Below, one piece after another: positions 34,930 through 49,012 of a stretch of DNA of 64,000 nt; within the stretch, counting starts at the first letter, position 1; the number at the start of each line of letters is the position of its first letter. Under the pieces are notes generated by a model. It had not been told where the DNA came from. It did no database searches and saw nothing but the letters and a program-made list of their open reading frames with translations. The DNA lies in contig CP141145.1 of NCBI GenBank assembly GCA_035235625.1, positions 2,914,001 to 2,978,000 on the forward strand, in the 5' to 3' direction. The position numbers and the translations under genes are program-made. This DNA is from Saururus chinensis (Eukaryota; Streptophyta; Magnoliopsida; Piperales; Saururaceae).

Positions 34930-36900
34930 GCTTGTAAAAGGTTTAATTATAAACAATCAGAATACCATTATGTCCTATCACTAAGTGTGAGATCCTCGTC
35001 TTGTCATTAGTAATATGCTTTGAGCATCCACTATTTGGGCACCACATATTAGTATTTGGGTTTTTAGAACAATTTTCACTTTTTTCAAGAGGTTTTGAAA
35101 TCAAATTGTGAGCTTTCTTATGATGTCTGTTATGAACATTCAACCTATGGGGAGATCTTAGGGTATATATTGTATGTGCACTATGTCGTAGATTCTGAAC
35201 CTTGTCACTAAGTTCTTTAAAGTTTTTGCCCATCCAAGTAATTTACTTCAGCAACTCTCTTTCGACAATGTTTTTCGCATGTGGTGTCCTCTTTACAAGC
35301 ATGTTCTTGTTAGGTTTCGTTTTGGACATTAGTTCTTTCTTAGAAGTGTGAAATTTAACTAAGGGTTTAGAATTTGAAGTAGCACCATTCTAATTTAATT
35401 TACTAGCTTAGACAAATTTAGCGATTCCTTCGAAATTTGAGTTTTTGTGATTGGAATAATTTAACCCACTCTTGTCATTCTAATATTGATCAACAAAGAG
35501 ATTTTATCATTTTTTTCTATGCCATTACCAAATTCTTGCAATTCATTTATTAGAGATTATCAACTCCTCTAAATTTTCAACATTCAAGACTACCTATTTA
35601 TTTTGAACATCACGCAATTTTTTTGCATGCAAGATTTTAGATTTTTCACAATTACTAGCAAAAAATTTGGATCTAAGATCACGTCAATCATAAAAAATAT
35701 GATTGTTTCTAGTAACTATAAACTCAACATCTTATTTAAATCACTATAAAGCGAAGACAAGCCCAAATCGAACAAGAATTCAAATCTAGTTAGCTATCAC
35801 TTGCTGGTTTGAAGCATTGATAATTCAAGAAACATAAGGCGCCTCTAGTTTGCAATTAAACTATTAGAAATATCTTCTTCCTCAAATAAAAATCAAACTA
35901 AGATAATTATATCCTATGCTCCAATTTCCTATGTGTCTTACAAAAATAAGCAAATCAAAGCAATAATGGACACAAGTGAATTTTTATGTGGAAACCCTCC
36001 TCTAGTAAAACCATGGGACCCTCTATCCAAACCACTTTGTAAATACAAATATAGAGTTACCAATTTACAAAAAAAAAGACCCTTCCTTTCTTCAGTTGCC
36101 TAGCTCCAATACCACTTAAAACTTTTGTATCACCACCCTTGGTTGTTCACCTGTATCAGCTTAGTCTTCCCCACCTTGTTTTGCTTCTGATAGATTAAAA
36201 CATCACTCCAAGTCTCTTTTTCATGAACAATCATTTTTCAATTGATCTTCTCTACAAATCTCCAACCAACACACTTAATCCTCTTAAGTGTTTTTTGCTC
36301 TTACTCAACTCAAATTATTCTTTTGATTTATGTTTTCAAGGTCCATGATCAAGGAGGCTAATTCACTCTTGAATGCATTAGAAAAGTTTCACACTTTTTC
36401 TCAATGTTTTCAAAGCCTTCCTCTTTCAGTTTCCCAGGTTTTTAACCCCTCTTTACATGCCCAAATTCATTCAAGGAGTTCTACTTTGAATAGGTATCTA
36501 ATTCTACTCGTAATAGCCTATTTCATGCAACTGCGCTTTGAAGCGAGCGATCATTCCCTACTACGTTAGAATATAGTAGTGCAAATAATTGATAAATTGA
36601 GCAAATGATTGATTGTTCACTGTTTTAGATTTTTATGAAACCATCATCGATCTATCTCACCACTTGCCAATCGATCTTTCAACTTACTAGAAAACCTTGT
36701 CAATAATATTTGAGGTCTATCAATCTGCCATTCATTTGCGATTAAACATTGATGAACAAAAACCACAATTTTTATTCAATTATCTCCTACACTCTCCTAT
36801 AGTATAAAATGAAGTTCCCATAATTCATAAATATGTGAGTGTGATGTGTGCATGTTTTTAATTATCAAAACACATCTTGAGTTTGTTGCTCTGCTTTATA
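34930..36900 (-). mobile_element. SIRE-like Ty1/copia relic: LTR then gag/protease
   Basis: On the minus strand an LTR-like part (about 35930-36900) with atcgat-rich sequence is followed by a gag-derived region and a protease-side open stretch at 34943-35233 containing NSGCSKHIT, a variant of the copia protease DSGCSxHMT motif. Around 36833-36890 it is similar in inverted orientation to 43640-43690. It is an old, broken fragment. Confidence 0.65.
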
Positions 36901-36999
36901 TTCATCATGTGATCTTCAGCAATACTATGACTCAAATGTACAACAATAAACATTATTTTGATCACCAAAATATGTGATTATTTGCACCAATGTCTAGGT

Positions 37000-37860
37000 A
37001 TAATGCCAGATCAATCTGGTCACCAAGTTACAAAGTAGCGAATAAGTGGACCAAGGGAGAAGCATAATCCTCAAGAGTAAGGTATTGGTTGGTGTTGTGA
37101 TTCATGAGCCCGCACTTGAAGCATGTAATCCAAGTGGAATTTTGAGAATACCCACAACCACATCCATAAACATGGGAGTCACTGTGAGCACGATGTGATG
37201 ATGGATCAACATTGGCAAAAGGGGAATTGGAGGTGGGTTAGCAACGTGGTGTCCCCCTTTGCCTTTAGATTGCCCTCTACTTGCACCACATGAAGGAGTA
37301 GTGCCATGCCAAAGCCACAACTAGTGAACAAGGTGGAAGATAGATCCAATAATTCTTTGAGGTGAGTTAGCCTTACTTCAAAGTCAATAAGCAAAGGAGG
37401 CTATCTCATCTACACACGAAGGAGCCTGAGCAATATTGATCACCACTACTATCGAAGTTTGAACCAAAGCCGCAAAGAAGCCACTAAATGAGGTCGTCAT
37501 CTCAAACCTTTCTATCATCATGATTAGCAAGAGCCAGGGTGAGAGTTTTAGCATCATTAACATATTCAGTGGTACACTTGGAGCCCTTTGACAATTTCTA
37601 GAGCTTAGTTTTCATTTATTGAACTTGTACAAAGGTGATTCCCATAGAAGTATTCAAGTGCCAACCAGACATCATGAGCGGTTTCACATTCAACAAGAAA
37701 GTGAATGATCTATGATAGGGAATTGGTCCACCTTGCAGGAACAAGATCCATCAACATACAACGCATACAATCAAACTCATGATTTTTCAAAGAAAATTGA
37801 AACTAGGGAAAAAAACAATGACATTCTTTCAATGGCTAAATGAATGCACTACCAAGTAAG
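37000..37860 (-). mobile_element. Ty1/copia gag relic
   Basis: Minus-strand pieces resemble copia gag of the UBN2 type: ARWTNSLS near 37725, ALEYFYG-type spacing, and a glycine/serine-rich tail (GASRGQSKGKGG near 37260). It is fragmentary. It belongs to a different copia lineage from the SIRE-like relic beside it. Confidence 0.55.
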
Positions 37861-38585
37861 ACCTTTACATTGACATAAACAAACCACCAAACTCTTGTGA
37901 AGACTCTAACATAAAATCTTTTTTTAAGATCTCCCTCTTCTTTTGTTGTTGACCTTCAAAGTTTTCTCCTCAAGTCTAGAAGTTTCTTTCCTCCTTGTTT
38001 ATGAGTTTAACCTTGAGTCTTCAGTCCTCCATTGAACTTAGCTGACTCTCCTCTCAAGTTTATATGTGTAAAAAACTCTTTTTTTAGTTACATGTCACAT
38101 AAACAATCACCATTAACATGAAATTTTAGGCGCAATAATGATCTCTTGTGAAAAACACTTTTTTTAGTTTACCTAGCCCATATATCGTCCATTATGTTAG
38201 CTTTGGTGTTTGACTTTAATTAAGAATAAAATCTATTTTGGAGTGGTGTAAACTAGGTAAGATAGACAATGATCAATCAATTCAAACGACAATTTATTGT
38301 TCATTGTTTAATTAAGGGCAGACCCCAAATAGAGCTTCGTGTGGTTGTACTTTGTTGCATAATCAATGAGTAACATCATGCAATACCAATCTCCATGGTG
38401 CGTAAATTGTCTTGTACTCATGCTCTAGTGCTTGAACACTCTCAATATCCACAAAGGATGATGAACAATCATTTTCCAATGTTTCAAGTAAGAACTATGA
38501 AGAACAAATTCAACTTTGACGTAGGGTTTTATGGAATACTCATCTCACAAACATTAAAACATCAAAAGACTTCCAATAACTTTGT

Positions 38586-41500
38586 TATAATGTCTAAGAT
38601 TTTTTATAACATTTTATCAAACTTCATAGAATTTTTTTGCAATATAACAGTTGTAAATAGGGGGAAATGAAAAAATATGAAACATGTGAATGCAATTTAT
38701 AATTTAAAATATCACACATCAATTTTCCCATCCTGATTTTTGTTCATTCAATCAAACATCATACGGCCAAACAAAACATCCTCAGGCACTTCTCAAAAAT
38801 AAACGTACGAATAAATTACCATAATCATGGGTTTAAAATACAAATTTATCCCAGGCATCCCTAAGTTCAAGTCCCATAAATAGTCCATAGTTTAATCCAA
38901 ATTACAAGTTCAGAAAATATAAACGTCTTAATTCTCATCTCACCCAATACATCAGATCATGACACAAAAATAATACTCACAGTGAGTCAAGGATATATAC
39001 GAGTCAAAGGAATCAAACCACTACGAAAATGAGCATCCATCTCCAAGAGCTCTCCAACACAAACTTGCAAAAGCCTCCTGACCATTGAGAATAAAAAAAT
39101 AGGGTAAATGAGTATTTACGTACTCGGTAGGAAAATATCCAGTAGGGGAATTTTAAACAATGAACTCCGCAAGTCCATACATAAATGTGTTCATGTAACT
39201 TAAACATGAAGTAGGTAGGCATATAATAATAATGCACATACGTATATAATTATGCCAAACACATACCAACAAACCAATCTTACACTTACACTCTTAATTA
39301 GAGTCGTACCAACTTACTCTTATAATCATAGGCTTACTCATACAACTTACACATACTCGTATAACCTTACTCGTACAGTCTTGCTAAAAAATGTACACTT
39401 ACAGTCTTGGTCAGAATCATACTCTTACAATTGTACTTAGAAATTTACACTTACTCAGAAACATACATACTCACACATACAGACGTACACATACTATCAA
39501 CCACTAAAGCTTGCTACAATTAATAAGCTCCAGCGTTGAATAGAAAATAATGTCACTGGGGCATCACCTTAACCTCTAGGGAGTGACTTGATGTCATGGA
39601 CATTTTCGAAGGCAAGGCACACCAATGGTCATGGGGCACATGATCAAATAGGTAAGAGCAGTTCTATGATACTACTTACATGAGCATACAAATATAAACA
39701 CCCACACATTAGGGGTCATACAATTGCCCACACTTTAGGGGTTATAGAGTGTCAATGCCACTCTTGAGAAGAAATCATACAGTGCCACTCTTGAGCAGAA
39801 TCATACAACACCACTCTTTGGATAAATCCATATAGTGCCACTCTTGGGCAAAATTGATAGAGAACCAAACGTCTGGGCTTAATACAACAAAAAGACCAAA
39901 TCGAAAACATACATCGCTCTCAATAGAGCATGAGACGTCTCATCTTAAATACATCACATAGACAACATCCTGCATGATAAACACCATGGCAAAACATGAG
40001 AAATGTTTAGCAAACTCATTATCAGTTAGCTCAAACATGAAACTAATCTGTTGAGCACTCAAGTCATAAACTCACAATGCTATCGTTAGCTTTGCTTATA
40101 TTTTAAGTTTGAATTAAGTAAGTTATACGGTACAATTATGCCATAAAAACTCTCAAACATACAATGCTCCATTGATCAAACTGAAGTTGAGCCCAATCTG
40201 TAACCCTAGTTTATAAGGGTAATAGATTTTTACTTAACCCATCAATCTCATGATCATCACTCACCGTACATCAAATCCTTATGTATTCATATAAGCTCTG
40301 CCATCCACCTTATGGCCAAAACATTTTACTTGGAAGTCATGAAACTGAGCTCCTTAGAGCCAACCCCAGTTATCACCCTCTTACTTATACCTCACTTATT
40401 ATGCTTACTTTTCACTTCATAATATATATATTATGCTTGTATAATTATGTAAAACTCTTACTATCTAACAAGTCCCCATCATACACTCCAGTCCAAACCA
40501 CACCAATCTACTCTAATCCTCACCTGTCAAACTTGCATCCTATGTCTTCTATCATATGCTTACTCCTCTACATTCAACTTCATACCCAACCCTCTATCAC
40601 CTCTTGTTGTCCATCACCCATACATTTGCCCACAAACACACATAAACATATCCATCACACATACTTATAACATATACATACTTTAATACATAACTTACCA
40701 ACATACTCACTGGCCATCACTAGAACACACATAACCCACATATGTAGGTTACCAACATACTCACTAGCCATCACTAGCACATACTTACTTTAAACATACT
40801 TACAGCCTACATGCATGTCATATACATTTCAACATAGCATAATTTATCATCTTACATTATGCAAACGGATCATGATTTAACATTTAAAGCATTGAAACTA
40901 TCATAAAATTACAAGTTCAAAGCTCCCCTACCTTGTAATCCATGGCATTTGATGGTGAGCACATGACGATGGTGGCGTTGACAGCAGAGTTGGCGGCCAA
41001 GAGCATTGCCAAGTTGAGAGAGTTGTTGTCCCGAGTTTTAGAAAATGCCGAAAGCATTCACTGCCAAATGTGGTGTCAGAAGTCAATGCGGCAAAATCAG
41101 AGATCCACGGTGACACACTAGGGGCGGCCAAGAGAATGGTTGCACGAATGAGTGGTAGGTGCGATCGAAAGTCAAGGTGCACTCACTTAAGGTTGGTCAA
41201 CGGCTGAGAGGCGCTTGGTTGGCTGTCAAGACATTGAAATCGGTCGCGAACAACACCCAATGGCAATGATTTTGCATCAATAAGGGCCTACATAAGGGTA
41301 GAGGGCATGGGGCGATACTCAAGGATGGAGGATAGGTGGAGGAGGGCTATGGTGGTCAACTCCAATGGTGATAGAGCCATCTGATGGTCAGGCGGCAAGG
41401 ATGCAATGCCTAAACCCTAAACAACACACGTGACCACATGCACACACGGACAATGTGGAGATGGCTGGACATAGGTGGCCCAAGTCCCATGAGGGGCGAC

Positions 41501-42764
41501 CATGAGGTGGTGACTGACCAAAGCAACGACATAGATAATCACCGCCCACAATATAGGTTGAAGGGGTGTTTACATCACCGAACATGGTTCTGAGAAGTGG
41601 CGACTTTGGTGGGCAGTGGCCCTATTGTCGCTGACTTGAGACTTACTAGAGGCCAGTAGCCACAACACTACTTCACCTCGTCAGGACTGAGAATAGGGGC
41701 TTTTTCCCATCAAGTTCTGGGTTAGGCAGGGGAGTGCAGGAAATGCAGGGGAGGCATAATCGGGCCAAGTAAGGCTAGCCCTTGCTATTGCCAAACCGGG
41801 GCAAAGCCCACAATGGCCAAATGGCTCACGGTCACCGGTGGCAGTGACCCAAGATGCACCAAGAGGCGTAAGCCCCAATGGTGCAACTATGGCACAACAT
41901 GGGCGGAAAACCCAAGGAACATGGAGAGGAGCAAGGGGTTATTGGTGGCTCTAACCGGCTCCGCTATGGCCCTAGTAGCCGAGCAGAGCTGGGTTCGATG
42001 GAGAGCAGTGGCAAGCGGCGGTAGCTACCTCCGATAGCCCAACATAATGAGACTCAAAACAGGGGACGGGCATCTAGACTTGAGCAGAGGAGAGGCGAAG
42101 GGAGAGGAGGAACCGGGCTAGGTAGGGTGCCCCCTGACTTCGCTGACTAAGGCAGAGTCGGAAGGTGGTTCGGTCAGCCGTGGCTCCCTACCACCAGCCG
42201 GCATTTAATGAGAATAGAGAAGGAGATGGTTCAAGCAAAAAACAAGGGAGCAGTACAAAGAGGAGTGGGGCAGCTGGTAGGTCGATTGGAGCCGGAAGAT
42301 GTGGCCCATCGTCGTTGCTGGGTTGTGACAGAATTGTGAGCGGTTGGCCCACCCTCATTGATTAATTGCAGCAGCTAAAAAACTAAAACAGAGATAGTTA
42401 GAGGTGAAGCCGGGGTGAGCTAGGGATTTGGCAAGGGCTGTCGAGTCGGGATGGGGTGGCTGCCTTCCCATCACTAGGTCATCGTGAGGCCAAAGTTGGC
42501 TAGCGGCCGGCCAATGGCGCTGCCTCTAGCTAGGAAAAATGAGGGTGGGGGGTCGTCTCTCTTCTAGATACTTTTGGTTTGGGCTCGGCCGAGCTCGATC
42601 CCTTATCTCCTTTTTTTCTCTTTTTCATTCTTTTTCTCTTGCCAAAAGCACACATTGAGGCTTGCGACCTATGAGTAAGCCCCACACCAAACTCTACATC
42701 TGAAAATAATAAGAAAAATAGCGTAAAAATCACTTAAAATCATAGAAAAATCAGAGACATTACA
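38586..42764 (-). mobile_element. 4.18 kb solo LTR with perfect 5 bp target duplication (long-LTR family, copy 2)
   Basis: The left end (plus strand tataatgtctaag) aligns with TGTAATGCCCGAG of copy 1, and the right end is agagacattaca. On the minus strand the LTR starts TGTAATGTCTCTG. The 5 bp sequence tttgt lies on both sides (38581-38585 and 42765-42769). There is no second LTR or internal domain, so it is a solo LTR. The half next to 42764 is GC-rich. Several of its frames are open by chance. It looks complete end to end. Confidence 0.88.
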
Positions 42765-42769
42765 TTTGT

Positions 42770-45110
42770 AGACTCTATGCTATGGATTAATCAATGAGGC
42801 ACTAGACTTTAGAGTCTTGAGTGCACTATCATGAGAAAAGCAAGAAAAGACAACACATTAGTTTGAAGGCTAGGGTAAAAAAGGCAATGGAATAGGCTTC
42901 CCTCATCTAGGTTATAATAAAACACATTTATTTATAGAGTTTTGAGGTTTAGAAAAGAATTTGATCCAATAGGAATTAATTTGGACTAAATTTGGAATTA
43001 TTTCCGATGGGATTGATTGAGTTTGAATGATTTTGCCGAAGAACAAGAGATCGATTAGACACAACTTACTGGACCTGCTTAGGTCAAGGTAATTGATTGG
43101 CCAATTGATCAACTGGCTAAAACTTAACTTTTGTTTGAAAATAAATTATAACTCTTTTTGACTTCTTCATAATATTGTGTAATCTCCATGATTGGATCAA
43201 ACTGATTGTATACACAAGTATACATATAGAACAATTCTCCCAATGGGATTAAGGGAGAATTTTAGAAGAAAAATGCTTTAGTGATGTGAAGGTTTATCTA
43301 TGATGAACCTGCTTCATCATCCAAACACCATTGATTTGGAGGGCCCACTTTTCTAGACCCCACAAATCAAGTATTTTGATTATATGAACCTACTTCCAAG
43401 AGCTTGGCCTATACCGTGATTGCTTATTTGCTTCCTATGTGAATTCTTTCTCATAGCAATTGTATGTGAAGTTTTCCTCGAAGAATTTTCTTCACTAGCA
43501 TCTGCAAGTAATAACTATGTTGCACAGAAATCAGTCTTCTTTGGTTAATTATTGATGAATTTGTTCAAACCTTGTGACTTATCCCAAATATGCGAAGTTG
43601 ATTTAAATAGATTGAGCGAAAAGAAGACTCAAAGTCATGTTTTGATAGGTAAAAGTATGCACACATATCACATTCATACACTTTAGGGTAAAAGAGACCT
43701 TAGGTGAAAATAATGTGAGCATTGGAAGTTTTTCAGATGAGAAGTCAAAAATTTGCTAAGAGTGATCGATCGTTACTGTAGAACATTGATCAATTATCAA
43801 CTCTCTAGAACATTGTTGTTCAATCTATCGCTTCATGTCAATGACCGATTGGCACCTGAGAATTCAGCTTGTAAAACAAATTCGAGATTTCATCGATCGA
43901 TCGCGGAGTTGATAAATCAATCCATTGAAGAATCGTAATCTAATTGAAACAAGGATTGATTGATCGCCCTATGGAATGATTGATCGATAGAGCGCAGAGT
44001 GGCCTAATTTACTTTTGCATGTTGAGTTAGAATCCTAGTTGAATACATATTCCTTTTAAGACTTGGGGAGTCTATAAAAAGGCCTAGGAACATGAGAAAC
44101 AGGAATAGAGAAGGCTTAGAAAAATTAGAAGCTTGTGTGGAATTGCTCTAATAGAGTTTTGAGAGAATTATTCTTCTAGAGTAAGTTTTTGCCTAACTTA
44201 ATCAAAAGAGTAATTAGAGGTGAGATAATTGTACATAAACACATGTGAGGCGTGGTGTTTAATGAAGATTGTTGCTGAGAAGATCAAAGAGAAAGAAGAA
44301 TCATTCTAAAGATGGAGATGAAACATATATATTGATCAAAGAACACAAAGAGGAGAAGAAGATCAAACTAAGAATCAATAATAGTGTGAAGAACTAGTTG
44401 TTTAAAGAAAAAGAATGAGCCTTTGCTCTTTGTGATCGGTAACTCTATAATCTCAAGTTTACATAGTGCGTAATTGATTTGGGCAGAGTGTCCCATGGTA
44501 ACTCTCTAAAAAGTTATTGTGAATTGCTTTGTGATTTTATTATAAATTTTATTAGAACACATAGGAATCATGCACATTGAATTAAACAAAATGATTGATT
44601 ATTTTGTTTAAAGGGGGTAGATAAATCTTATAACTAAATTGCAAGTTAGATGCACTTTATTTTTCTCAATTTGTGTATCTCGCACACATCGATCACAAAC
44701 CAACAAGTGAGTTGAAGATATTTTTATTATTTCTAAGATTCCTCTAGTATTTTTGAGGTTTAATTTTTCTTTTGGTTAGTATGGAATTCAAAAACATGTT
44801 TAAAGCAAAATTTTGTGCTATGGGATATGAAAATTTTTAACTTGAGCATGATAAATCCTTGTGTGATACCAAAAATATTGAATTTCTTGAAAAATTTAGG
44901 AAATTGGAAAAATATTTAAAACTTCTAATTTAAAACTGAAAGAGTTTGTTAAATGTAAGGAGAAATTAGATAAAATTCTCTCTTTTTGACAATTTGGAAG
45001 TGATAAAAGTGGTTTAAGGTATGTGGGACATAAGAACACAAATCACTCTTATCTACCTCACAATTATTCTGACCACCCTTCATTACATGACGACCCATGC
45101 CTTTTCTTCA
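42770..45110 (+). mobile_element. SIRE-like Ty1/copia relic: LTR then gag
   Basis: An LTR-like part with atcgatcgatcg-rich sequence (about 43750-43990) and a TATA box (gtctataaaaagg, about 44070) is followed by a gag-like region with DKSGLRYVGHKN near 45003, a motif at the gag/protease boundary of SIRE/Tork-type elements. It is oriented opposite to the relic at 34930-36900. It is old and broken. Confidence 0.65.
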
Positions 45111-45738
45111 AGTGATTGGGCACCATTCCGGAGGCTCTTAAATATCCACCCTTCACCAACCTACTAACCTATATTGTCTCTCTCTTCGAACATTCTCATT
45201 GCACTCACCGAGCTTCTTAACTTTGAGGGAATAGTATGCCAAAGGAGGGGTGAGGGATGAGGATATGAAGGAGTAGATGAGGGGGGAAACTCAGTCGGGA
45301 GAGGAATCCCATGGGCGGCATATGTGGTGAGAGAGTGGACTAGAGGAGGGAAACAATTGGGATAGATTTTCACTTTGAATAAAAAATTTCACCTTTATAA
45401 TGCTAGAGGGGCATTTTTGGTATTTTTTGCAAGTATGTGGCTCAGGTGAACGTACCCCAGTCTACTTTTACAAAATTAATTTTCTTTCCCTACTTTTGTA
45501 TTTTGGCCAAAAGCCCAGCCTTTTTTTTTTTTCGAAATAGACAGATGACTGCAATTACTTCAACAATGCTCTTCCAAGAATCAAACATATATTTATCAAC
45601 TCTACAAACAAGTAGATCTCTTATAGCTTTAGGCAACAATATCCACTATAAGTCTATGTTGAAGAAGTATAATTTCACAGTTTACAGAGAAACACCTGTT
45701 TATAAAGACAATGACCTATCTACCCCTAATAACTATTA
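45111..45738. other. Unrecognised DNA
   Basis: A purine-rich stretch at 45230-45360 gives a proline-rich minus-strand frame of 69 codons that I do not recognise. Nothing else is supported. Confidence 0.3.
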
Positions 45739-45842
45739 TTCCCTTTGTCCCTAAATAAGTGCCTTATTTGGTTTTTCAAAATGAATTATTTTTAGTTCAT
45801 TCTGAAAAACAATATAGGACACTTATTTTGGGTCAAATAGAG
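45739..45842. mobile_element. Stowaway-like MITE, 104 bp
   Basis: The left end ttccctttgtccctaaataa pairs with the reverse complement of the right end (ctctatttgacccaaaataa), and the similarity continues through aagtg-c-tat-ttg-tttttca-aatgaa, so almost the whole element folds back. TA dinucleotides lie on both sides (45737-45738 and 45843-45844). Ends like CTCCCTCCGTCCC and a TA duplication are typical of Tc1/mariner-related Stowaway MITEs. Confidence 0.85.
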
Positions 45843-45844
45843 TA

Positions 45845-46800
45845 TAAGACTTTACAAAAAAGACTTGTTGCTCAAAACCTGCTTATAACATAAAAAAATA
45901 TGCATAATTGCCCGAGTTCAATACATCATGATTGGTAATATGCACATCTTGTTGAAAAAATAACCTATCTCAATTTTCAACCTCATGGCCATGCCATCCA
46001 GTAATTGAAAAGTGATAGCAATGAAGACAAACTATTTTTCATTTCCATAGAAAAGAAGGCATCCTTCCCATCTTCAACCTGCATGAACAAAAACAATCAT
46101 ATGCACAAAGGATAAAATAGTCCACATCAAGTACAATGCTCATCAACATTTCATGAGTATAATAATTGATAATATTTAAATAATAATTAAGTTATATTCT
46201 TAATTACCTATATCTACTCATTTATGTCTTTAATCATTTCATTAACCATCTTTGCTTTGCTCACTTGTGATTGCTCTTTTTCGATCATTGAGAATTATGT
46301 CCTTGAAATTAAAACTTATAATAGACCCGATTTACAAAAAACACTGATAAATTATGAAAAAAATAATATTAGCATGTAAAAAATTTGATAACTAGGAAAG
46401 TAGACATTTCAACCAAGCGTAATTTCTACCAAGCAAAGCCCAGTTGCAATCAGGCATTGTTTGTTAATTTTCATACTTTAATAATTGTTGCGATGAAGGA
46501 TAGTTACAGAAAGACCAAAACTAGATTGAATGAAACATCACACGCTCTACCCTGAAGACAGAATTACATCCTCCCTAGTGGTGCTTAAGAATTACTTAGG
46601 CATTGTCTCCAAGGATAAGATCATTCACCACATGTTGTAGAAGCACCTTCACACAGTGTATGCAGCAAACCACTATTATGCAATTGCTCTCATAGGGGAC
46701 AATAAAGAAATCTAATAAAGGATGATTCAGAAAAATAATTTTAGTGTTTAATAAGAAATCTCATTGAAGAAGACAACTTGTCTCATTCAAATAGATGCGT
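45845..46800. other. AT-rich DNA, nothing recognised
   Basis: No coding region, repeat or transposon end stands out on either strand. Confidence 0.4.
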
Positions 46801-46849
46801 TCGCCCATTAACGGACACACTTAGGTTAAAAGAAAACTAAGTCCATTTT

Positions 46850-47212
46850 GGGTTAAGAGAAAAGTAAATAAATTTGTCCCAAAGATAATTATCTTGTCGA
46901 CCCAACCCAACCCAACCCAACTTGACTAGCTATGCATGCAAACCAAACCAAACCTAGTAGGCTAGATGGATAGCGGCAATAATGAATTATGTGCATGTAG
47001 GTTAGCCCACCTAGATGCTTGGGCCTAATATGTGTCCCACAAAAGTGTGGTGGCCCAAGGGCCAAACTTGTGCCTTATATACCAACACCAACACCATTTT
47101 ATAAGCCATGTGGGACTATTCATAGCATTCAACCAATTCACATGTGTGTTGTCATGTGAACACACATGAATAAGAAAGTGAGGTTTAACCCACTTTCTAA
47201 CAATCCCCCACA
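46850..47212 (-). mobile_element. Ty1/copia LTR adjoining the RT relic
   Basis: On the minus strand the LTR begins TGTTAGAAAGTGGG at 47212, directly after a polypurine tract (catgtgggggat), as expected for a 3' LTR. A TATA-like tatataagg lies near 47080. The far end is not fixed. A run of cccaa units is at about 46900-46920. Confidence 0.7.
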
Positions 47213-47779
47213 TGAATAATTATTAGCTGGATAACTATGTAAAACAATAAAACAAAATAAAAGAGCAAAATATTGAAAAGTTTCTGCATGTGGGAAAATG
47301 TAGCTTTTGGCTTTTATCTTTTCCTTGTGAAAAATATCCGGTCTACAAGCTAATCAATGAACATGATGTCTTGATCAGTTCAGCCGTTTTTGTAAACCAA
47401 GATAATAAAATTCACACAGTCACTTCTCAAACACAATGTGATTCTCATAATTGTGTTTAGTTTGGCCCTGAACAAACCTCGGTTTCACGAATGCTCTAGA
47501 AGATTCATCCTTAAAATGCTCTTAGAAGCTGCCCCTTCATACTCATATAGGTGATTCTAATTAGGAGTATCCTGCCATAGCTCACTTGTATTAATTCAAG
47601 TTATAATAATCATTAAAAGTAAAGTTTATCCTAATTCACTCTGCAGGCATCACTATCCCATCATAGGAATGGGGATGAGATATTATCTCAATAGTGATTA
47701 CCTTTGAATGTCTCATGATTCGGTTATCCTTTTGAGTCTAGATCTTGGGATTTCGAGTCAACTTGGTTAGGTTGTCATT

Positions 47780-49012
47780 ATGGTGACTCTTAATGCATAG
47801 GCTTCAATCTTTTTCCCCTCGATGAAATGCTCATTTGTTCTTCAGTCAAACCCTTAGTAAAAAGATATGTAATATTATCTTTTAATCTAACATACTCAAT
47901 GGAAATGATTCCACTAGAGATAAATTATTTTACGGTATTATGTCTCTGACATATATGTCGAGACTTTCTATTATACAAGTTGTTTTGTGCCCTTCATATA
48001 GCTAATTGGCTATCACAATGGATGCAAATAGGTTGCACAGGTTCCCCCACATTGGAATATCCTCTAAAATATGACAAAGCCACTTAGCTTCTTTCCATTG
48101 TAGATCTTACTATGCACATTTGTTTAGAGGATTTTCAAGACACTGCTGCACCTCAAATAGTAAAGACATACCCACTTGTAGATTTTAAGTCTTTTATATC
48201 ATATATCCAGTTTGCATCATAGTAACCCTCTAGTACTGCTAAATACCTTATATAATGCAATCCACAATTAAAGGTATATCTTATAGCTATCTAAGAACCC
48301 TTACTACAGCTTTCAATGGTCTTCCCTTGGGTTGCTATTATATCTACTTAGTTTACTTTTTAAGTATGTTATGTTCGGTCTCGAATAATTTTTATGTAAT
48401 TGAGACTACCGATAATTTTGGAGTATTGTAATTGTGATATACTCTCACCAGTGTTTTTTCTTAAGTGCAATGTCACATCTACAAGTGTTCTCACAGGATG
48501 ATTATCATTCTTGTTGAATTTCTCTAAGATTTTCTGAATGTAATGAGATTGAGGCAATGCATCTCCATAAGATGTTCTAATAATTTTCATCCCTAGTATA
48601 ATATCTGCAACACCCATATCTTTCATATCAAATTGATTATTTAGCATCCTCTTAGTATCATTAATGATTTCTTCTTTGATACCAATAATGAACATATCAT
48701 CCACATATAGGCATAAAATGACATAGTCATTAGGTCTTTTTTTGAGATAAATTTATCTGTCGCATTCATTTATTTTGAATTCATTTGACATCATCATTTT
48801 GTCAAGTATTTCATGTCACTATTTTGGTGCTTGTATAAGCCCATATAGATATTTAACAAGTCTACATACTTTTTTTACCTAATACAACAAACCCTTCAGG
48901 TTGTTGCATATGTATTACCCCATTCAAGTCACCTTTCTAGAATGCGGATTTCATATCAATTTGATGTGTTCCAAGATTATACAAAGCAGCAGTAGCGATT
49001 AAAATCATAATG
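47780..49012 (-). mobile_element. Ty1/copia reverse transcriptase/RNase H relic
   Basis: The open stretch at 48369-48704 carries DDMFIIG (the RT catalytic region), FDMKDMGVADIILGMKI and SQLQYSKIIGSLNY, all copia RT motifs. RT sequence continues upstream to 49012 (LGTHQIDMKSAF) and RNase H sequence downstream (KSRHIYVRD near 47960). It is a broken fossil. It is cut at 49012 by a CACTA end. Confidence 0.9.

Noticed and set aside
40928-42733. GC-rich open frames as possible host genes
   Set aside because: They lie entirely inside the solo LTR at 38586-42764, overlap on both strands and match no recognised protein.
46896-46921. cccaacccaacccaaccc run as a possible interstitial telomere repeat
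   Set aside because: The unit is CCCAA, not the plant telomere unit CCCTAAA, and only about four units are present.
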